Part shown: positions 16,219 to 21,566 of the stretch, one piece after another
Layout of the letters: each line of letters starts with the position of its first letter
Position numbering within the stretch: the first letter of the stretch is position 1
NCBI GenBank assembly: GCA_001802655.1
Contig: MGZO01000094.1
Coordinates: 36,532-58,097, forward strand
DNA length: 21,566 nt
Direction: 5' to 3'
Source: Hydrogenophilales bacterium RIFOXYD1_FULL_62_11
Lineage (GTDB): Bacteria; Pseudomonadota; Gammaproteobacteria; Burkholderiales; Thiobacillaceae
Notes under the pieces: model-generated
Databases searched by the model: none
What the model was told of the DNA's origin: nothing
What the model saw: the letters and a program-made list of their open reading frames with translations, nothing else
Program-made: the position numbers and the translations under genes

Positions 16219-18126
16219 ATGGTTAACGTCACGCTTCCCGATGGTTCGGTTCGGCAGTTCGATGCACCGGTCACGGTCGCACAGGTTGCTGCCAGCATCG
16301 GCGCGGGGTTGGCCAAAGCGGCGCTCGCCGGGCGGGTGAATGGCGGGCTGGTCGATACCAGTCATGTCATTGACGCCGATGCTGCGCTTGCCATTGTGAC
16401 CGACAAGGATGCCGACGGCCTCGACATGATCCGCCATTCGACAGCGCATTTGCTGGCTTATGCGGTGAAGTCGCTGTACCCCGACGCGCAGGTAACCATC
16501 GGGCCGGTGATTGACGACGGTTTCTTCTATGATTTTTCGTACAAGCGCCCGTTTACGCCGGACGACTTGGTGGCCATCGAAAAAAAAATGGCCGAGCTGG
16601 CGAAGCAGGATATCCCGGTGATTCGCAGCGTGATGCCGCGTGACGAGGCGGTGACTTTCTTCCGCGACATGGGGGAAGCGTACAAAGCCGAAATCATCGC
16701 CTCGATCCCGAGCAATGAGGATATTTCGCTTTATCGTGAGGGCGATTTCATCGACCTCTGTCGTGGTCCGCACGTGCCGTCGACCGGCAAACTCAAGCAC
16801 TTCAAATTGATGAAGTTGGCTGGCGCGTACTGGCGCGGTGACAGCAAGAACGAAATGCTGCAGCGGGTGTACGGCACGGCGTGGGCAAAGAAGGAAGACC
16901 TCGAAGCCTATCTGTTCCGCCTGGAGGAGGCCGAGAAGCGCGATCACCGCCGTCTCGCCAAACAGCTTGATCTGCTGCACATGCAGGAAGAAGCGCCCGG
17001 CATGGTTTTCTGGCATCCCAAGGGCTGGATCGTGTGGCAGCAGATCGAGCAGTACATGCGGCAGAAATTTGTCGATTACGGTTACCAGGAAGTGCGCACG
17101 CCGGCGGTGATGGATCGCAGCATGTGGGAGAAATCCGGCCACTGGGAAAACTACCGCGACAACATGTTCACCACGGCCTCTGAAAATCGCGATTACGCAG
17201 TGAAACCGATGAATTGCCCCGGTCACGTGCAGATTTTCAACAGCGGCCTGCATTCCTACCGCGATTTGCCGTTGCGTCTGGCCGAATTCGGCTCGTGTCA
17301 CCGCAACGAGCCATCGGGCGCGTTGCACGGCATCATGCGGGTCCGCGGTTTTACCCAGGATGATGCGCACATTTTTTGCACCGAGGAACAGATCGAGCCC
17401 GAAGTGGCGGACTTCATCGTCATGTTGCAGAAGGTTTATGCTGATTTCGGTTTCAGCGATGTGCTGGTGAAGTTGTCGACCCGGCCGGACAAGCGGGTGG
17501 GATCGGACGAATCGTGGGATGTCGCCGAAGCGGCGCTTGCCGCCGCCCTGGACAAGAATGGGCTGGCCTACGACCTGCAGCCAGGCGAAGGTGCGTTCTA
17601 CGGCCCCAAGATCGAGTTCACGCTGAAAGACACGCTTGGCCGTCTATGGCAGTGCGGCACGATCCAGCTGGATTTCAACCTGCCGGTGCGCCTCGGTGCC
17701 GAGTTTGTCGATGAGGACAATAGCCGCAAGCCGCCGGTGATGTTGCACCGCGCGATTCTTGGGTCGATGGAGCGCTTCATTGGCATCCTGATCGAGCATC
17801 ATGCGGGAAATTTCCCCGCGTGGCTGGCACCGGTGCAGGCGATGGTTCTCAATATCAGCGACAAACAGGCGGATTACGCCCATGAAGTTGTTACCAAACT
17901 GCGTGCGGCTGGCATCCGCGCAGCGTCGGACTTGAGTAACAATAAAATAACCTATAAAATCCGCGAGCATAGCTTGCAGAAGCTGCCGTATTTACTGGTG
18001 GTCGGCGACAAGGAAATGGAAACCCATGCGGTTTCCGTCCGGGCGCGCGGTAACCAGGACCTGGGGCAGCTCGGTTTGGATGACTTGATTGCGCGCCTGA
18101 AAGCGGATATCGCGGCGCGTCAATAA
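16219..18126 (+). CDS. thrS: Threonyl-tRNA synthetase
   Basis: A 635-residue class II synthetase that charges tRNA-Thr. Domains in order are TGS (about 1-62, starting MVNVTLPDGSVRQF), the SAD editing domain with its HSTAHLL motif, the class II catalytic core, and the C-terminal anticodon-binding domain (NISDKQADYAHEV to the end). Core features seen are MNCPGHVQIF with a zinc-ligand cysteine, the motif 2 segment with EFGSCHRNEPSGALHGIMRV, and the motif 3 region LHRAILGSMERFIGILIEHH. GGAG lies eight bases before the ATG. It heads the conserved order thrS-infC-rpmI-rplT-pheS-pheT and lies just behind a terminator, suggesting regulated read-through. Confidence 0.98.
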   Translation: MVNVTLPDGSVRQFDAPVTVAQVAASIGAGLAKAALAGRVNGGLVDTSHVIDADAALAIVTDKDADGLDMIRHSTAHLLAYAVKSLYPDAQVTIGPVIDDGFFYDFSYKRPFTPDDLVAIEKKMAELAKQDIPVIRSVMPRDEAVTFFRDMGEAYKAEIIASIPSNEDISLYREGDFIDLCRGPHVPSTGKLKHFKLMKLAGAYWRGDSKNEMLQRVYGTAWAKKEDLEAYLFRLEEAEKRDHRRLAKQLDLLHMQEEAPGMVFWHPKGWIVWQQIEQYMRQKFVDYGYQEVRTPAVMDRSMWEKSGHWENYRDNMFTTASENRDYAVKPMNCPGHVQIFNSGLHSYRDLPLRLAEFGSCHRNEPSGALHGIMRVRGFTQDDAHIFCTEEQIEPEVADFIVMLQKVYADFGFSDVLVKLSTRPDKRVGSDESWDVAEAALAAALDKNGLAYDLQPGEGAFYGPKIEFTLKDTLGRLWQCGTIQLDFNLPVRLGAEFVDEDNSRKPPVMLHRAILGSMERFIGILIEHHAGNFPAWLAPVQAMVLNISDKQADYAHEVVTKLRAAGIRAASDLSNNKITYKIREHSLQKLPYLLVVGDKEMETHAVSVRARGNQDLGQLGLDDLIARLKADIAARQ

Positions 18127-18136
18127 GATAGGTCAG

Positions 18137-18167
18137 ACAAGGCGCTGGGGAGAAACCCGCGCCTTGT
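18137..18167 (+). terminator. Hairpin between thrS and infC, possible weak terminator or processing site
   Basis: ACAAGGCGC (18137-18145) pairs perfectly with GCGCCTTGT (18159-18167), and the stem is extended inward by GGG/CCC with a small bulge. The following stretch is T-rich but interrupted (TTGCATTTT), so termination would be partial at best. A second smaller hairpin, CCCGG/CCGGG (18179-18194), follows just before the infC ribosome-binding site. These could be partial termination, RNA processing or folding near the infC start. Confidence 0.5.
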
Positions 18168-18215
18168 TTGCATTTTGCCCCGGCAGATTCCGGGTGATAT
18201 TTTGGAGAACGGCTC

Positions 18216-18740
18216 ATCGCGACAGAAAAGAAACAGACACGCATCAACGGGGAAATCAATTGCCCGGAAGTGCGTTTGGTCGGTGTGGAAGGCGAACAGC
18301 TTGGTATCGTGAAGGTTTACGATGCGCTGCGTCAGGCGGAAGAAGCTGATCTGGATCTGGTTGAAATTGCGCCGACGGCACAGCCGCCGGTCGCAAAAAT
18401 CATGGACTACGGCAAGTTCAAGTACCAGGAAAGCAAGAAGCAGCATGAAGCCAAGCTGAAGCAGAAGCAGGTGCAGATCAAGGAAATCAAGTTTCGTCCG
18501 GCAACGGATGAAGGCGACTACCAGATCAAGCTGCGCAATCTGACCAAGTTTCTGGAAGAGGGCGATAAGACCAAAATCACGCTGCGTTTCCGGGGGCGTG
18601 AAATGGCGCACCAGGAAATCGGCATGGCTCAGTTGCGGCGCGTTTCCACTGATCTGGCCGAGATAGCGATCGTCGAGCAGTTCCCCAAGATGGAAGGCCG
18701 CCAGCTGGTCATGATGCTGGCGCCGAAAAAGAAGATTTGA
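18216..18740 (+). CDS. infC: Translation initiation factor IF-3, ATC start
   Basis: A 174-residue IF3, which binds the 30S subunit, prevents premature 50S joining and monitors start-codon choice. The N-domain has INGEINCPEVRLVGVEGEQL and the linker-to-C-domain transition has IMDYGKFKYQESKK; the C-domain includes EIKFRPATDEGDYQIKLRNL and RFRGREMAHQ, ending LAPKKKI. No ATG, GTG or TTG exists at the right place. The ATC at 18216, eight bases after GGAG, gives (M)ATEKKQTRINGEI, the expected N-terminus. Non-canonical AUU/AUC starts are typical of infC and allow IF3 to repress its own translation. A GTG at 18270 would remove conserved N-domain residues. Confidence 0.93.
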   Translation: MATEKKQTRINGEINCPEVRLVGVEGEQLGIVKVYDALRQAEEADLDLVEIAPTAQPPVAKIMDYGKFKYQESKKQHEAKLKQKQVQIKEIKFRPATDEGDYQIKLRNLTKFLEEGDKTKITLRFRGREMAHQEIGMAQLRRVSTDLAEIAIVEQFPKMEGRQLVMMLAPKKKI

Positions 18741-18769
18741 GTCGGTAATGTTTTAAGAGCAATGAGACA

Positions 18770-18869
18770 GGCGTTTCTCAGGCCCGTGGCGAATCAGGTC
18801 AGCGGGTTAAAAACGCCACAATACGTGTTGTCGGGTTGGTGAAGCATTCCACACCGTGGGATCACCTGA
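18770..18869 (+). promoter_or_regulatory. Candidate L20 autoregulatory pseudoknot upstream of rpmI
   Basis: The 153 bases between infC and rpmI hold a nested structure. GGCGTTT (18770-18776) pairs with AAACGCC (18811-18817), and inside it CCCG (18783-18786) pairs with CGGG (18803-18806). The enclosed loop has TCAGGT (18794-18799), complementary to ACCTGA (18864-18869), which lies 13 bases before the rpmI ribosome-binding site AAGGAAG. A loop-to-downstream pairing makes a pseudoknot. In E. coli, L20 represses rpmI-rplT by binding a long-range pseudoknot at this same location. Confidence 0.55.
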
Positions 18870-18893
18870 CTACATGAGATAAAAGGAAGCATC

Positions 18894-19091
18894 ATGCCAA
18901 AGATGAAAAGCAAGAGCGGCGCCGCCAAGCGGTTCCGCGCGCTGGGCAGCGGCAAGTTCAAGCGCTCGCACGCGTTCATGCGTCACATTCTCACCAAGAA
19001 GAGCACCAAGCGTAAGCGCCAGTTGCGCGGCATGGAAACAGTCAATGCCAGCGATCACAAAGCGATTTCGCGCATGTTGCCCTACGCTTAA
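18894..19091 (+). CDS. rpmI: 50S ribosomal protein L35
   Basis: A 65-residue, very basic protein of exactly the usual L35 length, starting MPKMKSKSGAAKRFRALGSG and ending SDHKAISRMLPYA. It is an intrinsic component of the large subunit. AAGGAAG precedes the ATG by four bases. It is 11 bases before rplT, with which it is always paired, and a predicted regulatory pseudoknot precedes it. The assignment is unambiguous. Confidence 0.98.
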   Translation: MPKMKSKSGAAKRFRALGSGKFKRSHAFMRHILTKKSTKRKRQLRGMETVNASDHKAISRMLPYA

Positions 19092-19102
19092 GGAGAGATT
19101 AG

Positions 19103-19462
19103 ATGCCACGCGTCAAACGGGGTGTAACAGCCCGAGCCAGTCACAAGAGAATCATCAACGCCGCCAAAGGTTATCGCGGTCGTCGCAAGAACGTATTCCG
19201 CGTCGCCAACGAAGCGGTGATGAAAGCCGGTCAGTACCAGTATCGCGACCGTCGTCAGCGCAAGCGCCAGTTCCGTGCATTGTGGATTGCCCGTATCAAC
19301 GCGGCATCGCGTCAGCACGGTCTGACCTACAGCGTGTTCATGAACGGCTTGTCGCGCGCTGAAATTGGAATCGACCGCAAGGTGTTGTCCGATATCGCGA
19401 TTTTCGACAAGGATGCTTTTGCCAAGATCGTCGATCAGGTCAAGGCCAAGCTGGCAGCCTAA
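19103..19462 (+). CDS. rplT: 50S ribosomal protein L20
   Basis: A 119-residue L20 of standard length, with the basic N-terminal extension (MPRVKRGVTARASHKRIINA, then KGYRGRRKN) that threads into the large subunit, and the globular RNA-binding C-domain that in E. coli also binds the rpmI leader to repress the operon. AAGGAGAG lies just before the ATG. A strong terminator begins 14 bases after its stop. Confidence 0.98.
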   Translation: MPRVKRGVTARASHKRIINAAKGYRGRRKNVFRVANEAVMKAGQYQYRDRRQRKRQFRALWIARINAASRQHGLTYSVFMNGLSRAEIGIDRKVLSDIAIFDKDAFAKIVDQVKAKLAA

Positions 19463-19475
19463 GCTGACAGTTCGT

Positions 19476-19507
19476 AACAAAAAAAGGCCGTAAGGCCTTT
19501 TTTTGTT
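19476..19507 (+). terminator. Rho-independent terminator between rplT and pheS
   Basis: Left arm 19476-19489 and right arm 19494-19507 form a 14-base-pair stem with the core AGGCC/GGCCT and a GTAA tetraloop; seven A residues face seven T residues. It would work on either strand. Only 40 bases separate it from the pheS ATG. Confidence 0.9.
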
Positions 19508-19547
19508 TGCCCAAGTTTTGCTGTTAATGATCCAAACGAGATCCCCC

Positions 19548-20567
19548 ATGCGAAATCCCAACGAAATCGTTGCTGATGCCCTTACCGCGATTCAATCCTG
19601 TCCCGACTTGCCTGCACTGGAGCAAGTGAAGGCGGTCTATCTGGGCAAGAGCGGTCAAATGACCGAGTTGCTGAAAAGTCTGGGCGCGATGCCTGCCGAC
19701 GAGCGCAAAACTGCGGGTGCGCGCATCAATGAAGCCAAGCAGGCGGTTGAGGCAGCGTTGAAGACGCGGCGCGATGGGTTGCAGCAGGCCGAGCTGGATC
19801 GCCAGCTCGCAGCTGAAACCCTGGACGTGAGCTTGCCGGGGCGCGGGCTGTCGCAGGGCGGGCTGCATCCGGTATCGCGCACGCTGACGCGAATTCAGGC
19901 CTTGTTTCGCTCGATTGGTTTTGAAGTGGCAACGGGTCCCGAGATCGAAACCGATTTCTACAATTTCACCGCGCTGAATATTCCGGAAGACCATCCCGCG
20001 CGGGCCATGCACGATACCTTCTACCTGCAGTCGGAAGGTCTGTTGCGTACCCACACCTCGCCGGTTCAGGTGCGTTACATGCAGACGCATCAGCCGCCCT
20101 TGCGCATCATCGCGCCGGGCCGCGTGTATCGCTGCGACTCCGATGTTACGCATACGCCGATGTTCCACCAGGTCGAAGGGCTGTGGGTGGACGAGTCGGT
20201 CTCGTTCGCCGATCTCAAGGGCGTGCTGGCCGATTTCATGCGCAACTTTTTCGAGCGTGACGATTTGCCGGTGCGTTTCCGTCCCTCGTTTTTCCCCTTT
20301 ACCGAACCCTCTGCTGAAATGGATATCGGTTGCGTGATGTGCGGCGGCGAAGGCTGTCGGGTGTGCTCGCATACCGGCTGGCTGGAAGTACTGGGCTGCG
20401 GCATGGTGCACCCCAACGTTTTCAAGCACGTCGAAATCGACACTGAGCGCTTCATCGGCTTTGCGTTTGGTTTGGGCGTCGAGCGGCTGGCGATGTTGCG
20501 ATATGGCGTCGATGACCTGCGATTGTTCTTCGAGAACGATCTACGTTTCCTCAAGAAATTCAATTAA
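19548..20567 (+). CDS. pheS: Phenylalanyl-tRNA synthetase alpha subunit
   Basis: A 339-residue class II catalytic subunit that forms an alpha2-beta2 enzyme with PheT. Residues 1-about 90 are the tRNA-binding coiled coil; the core includes VATGPEIETDFYNFTALNIP, the motif 2 region IIAPGRVYRCDSD, THTPMFHQVEGLW, FRPSFFPFTEPSAE and the motif 3 segment FGLGVERLAMLRYG. Residues C262-x2-C265-x4-C270-x2-C273 form a four-cysteine cluster, seen in many non-enteric PheS proteins but missing from E. coli. The ATG at 19548 matches the family N-terminus; an upstream ATG at 19527 does not. A strong terminator just upstream suggests attenuation or an overlapping promoter. Confidence 0.98.
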   Translation: MRNPNEIVADALTAIQSCPDLPALEQVKAVYLGKSGQMTELLKSLGAMPADERKTAGARINEAKQAVEAALKTRRDGLQQAELDRQLAAETLDVSLPGRGLSQGGLHPVSRTLTRIQALFRSIGFEVATGPEIETDFYNFTALNIPEDHPARAMHDTFYLQSEGLLRTHTSPVQVRYMQTHQPPLRIIAPGRVYRCDSDVTHTPMFHQVEGLWVDESVSFADLKGVLADFMRNFFERDDLPVRFRPSFFPFTEPSAEMDIGCVMCGGEGCRVCSHTGWLEVLGCGMVHPNVFKHVEIDTERFIGFAFGLGVERLAMLRYGVDDLRLFFENDLRFLKKFN

Positions 20568-20583
20568 TTAGAGCGCGCCTATC

Positions 20584-21566
20584 ATGCAATTTCCTGAATC
20601 CTGGTTGCGTAATCTCGTTAATCCTGCGTTGGACACCGCTCAGTTGGCTCATGTTGTGACCATGGCCGGGCTGGAAGTCGAGGCGTTGTCCCCGGTTGCG
20701 CCGCCGTTCAACAACGTGCTGGTGGCTGAAATCCTATCGGCAGAAAAACACCCCGACGCCGATCGTTTGCGCGTGTGCCAGGTCGATGTGGGTGAGGCTA
20801 ATCCGGTCACCATCGTGTGCGGCGCGCCCAATGCGGCTGCTGGACTCAAAGTGCCTTGCGCCCGTCCCGGTGCAAAGCTGCCCGGCATCGAAATCAAGGT
20901 GGCCAAGGTGCGTGGCGTCGAATCCTTCGGCATGCTCTGCTCGACCAGGGAGCTTGGGCTGGAGGGCGTGGCGGACGGTTTGATGGTGTTGCCGGCAGAC
21001 GCGCCGGTGGGGGCCGATTTTCGCAGCTGGCTCAATCTCGACGACACGCTGATTACCCTGAAACTGACGCCCAACCGCGCAGACTGCCTGTCGATGCAGG
21101 GGCTGGCGCGCGAAGTGGGCGCCATTACGGGCACGGCGACGCGCTTGCCGCAAGTTGTCGATGCGCCTATCCAGATCCAGGACACCCTGGCAGTGCACGT
21201 GGCGGCAAGCGAAGCCTGCCCGCTTTATCTGGGACGCGTGGTGCGCGGCATCAACGCGCAGGCGCCCACACCGCTGTGGATGGCGGAACGGCTGGAGCGC
21301 AGCGGGATACGCCCGTTGCTGGCGCCCGTCGATATCACCAACTATGTGTTGCTTGAGCTTGGGCAGCCCATGCATGCCTTTGCCTTGTCGCGCCTGAACG
21401 GCAGTATCGAGGTGCGCATGGCGCGCGCGGGTGAAAAACTGGACTTGCTTAACGGCCAGACGGCCGAGCTTGCCCCCGATATGCTGGTGGTCGCCGATGT
21501 TGCCGGGCCGGTGGCGCTGGCAGGCATCATGGGCGGGCAGCCGACCAGCGTGGAAGCGGATACGGC
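20584..21566 (+). CDS. pheT: Phenylalanyl-tRNA synthetase beta subunit, partial
   Basis: The first 327 residues of PheT; the frame is open through the right window edge. It starts MQFPESWLRNLVNPALDTAQ, 16 bases after the pheS stop. Residues about 39-150 form the OB-fold tRNA-binding domain (VAEILSAEKHPDADRLRVCQ, then VRGVESFGMLCSTRELGL), and from about 200 onward the B3/B4 editing region begins (DITNYVLLELGQPMHAFALS, later LLNGQ and MGG). B3/B4 clears tRNA-Phe mischarged with tyrosine. The upstream ribosome-binding site is weak, in keeping with coupling to pheS. Confidence 0.97.
   Translation, partial: MQFPESWLRNLVNPALDTAQLAHVVTMAGLEVEALSPVAPPFNNVLVAEILSAEKHPDADRLRVCQVDVGEANPVTIVCGAPNAAAGLKVPCARPGAKLPGIEIKVAKVRGVESFGMLCSTRELGLEGVADGLMVLPADAPVGADFRSWLNLDDTLITLKLTPNRADCLSMQGLAREVGAITGTATRLPQVVDAPIQIQDTLAVHVAASEACPLYLGRVVRGINAQAPTPLWMAERLERSGIRPLLAPVDITNYVLLELGQPMHAFALSRLNGSIEVRMARAGEKLDLLNGQTAELAPDMLVVADVAGPVALAGIMGGQPTSVEADT

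Noticed and set aside
16171..17370. Minus-strand 399-codon open frame
   Set aside because: Antisense shadow of thrS; its start region overlaps the terminator and thrS ribosome-binding site.
19524..20429. Minus-strand 301-codon open frame
   Set aside because: Antisense shadow of pheS.
1..21566. Mobile elements, prophage or CRISPR array
   Set aside because: No transposase or integrase frame, no repeated spacer units, no terminal inverted repeats, and continuous conserved gene order.

Overview
The window looks like a core-genome segment of a GC-rich betaproteobacterium, probably from the Nitrosomonadales (Thiobacillus, Sulfuricella or Gallionella relatives). This rests on the xseB-ispA pair, the divergent aminotransferase/uvrB pair, the rluC-HAD-Rieske-sppA run, and RNase E, IF3 and PheS sequences of betaproteobacterial type. 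The order is inferred from gene content and protein resemblance; no search was run. There is no insertion sequence, prophage, CRISPR array or obvious transferred island.

Layout. Positions 1-3290 (minus) carry ispA (cut by the window edge), xseB, a YihY/BrkB-type membrane protein fused to a cyclic-nucleotide-binding domain, and a class I aminotransferase. Divergent from these, 3361-5882 (plus) holds uvrB and a low-molecular-weight protein tyrosine phosphatase overlapping by ATGA. Positions 5898-8177 (minus) hold a PAS-GGDEF diguanylate cyclase preceded by a divergent DRE-TIM (HMG-CoA lyase/isopropylmalate synthase-like) enzyme of unknown function. A terminator at 8249-8277 separates these from rne (8294-10870, minus).

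A 416-base divergent region lies between rne and a tightly packed plus-strand cluster: rluC, a HAD phosphatase, a small Rieske protein, an SppA-type S49 peptidase, a Rof-like Rho-binding antiterminator and a Ycf46-type AAA ATPase. Four of its five junctions overlap or are under 10 bases, so translational coupling is likely. A tRNA-Val(GAC) gene with its own good promoter follows.

Positions 16219-21566 are the classical translation operon thrS-infC-rpmI-rplT-pheS-pheT (pheT runs off the window). Its regulation is the richest part of the window: terminators sit directly in front of thrS and pheS with little or no room for a promoter behind them, infC begins with the rare codon ATC, and a predicted long-range pseudoknot before rpmI resembles the L20 autoregulatory operator.

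The least-explained items are the DRE-TIM-like enzyme paired with a diguanylate cyclase, the YihY-cyclic-nucleotide-domain fusion, and the Ycf46/Rof extension of the rluC-sppA cluster. I see no clear multi-gene system that is wholly undescribed.
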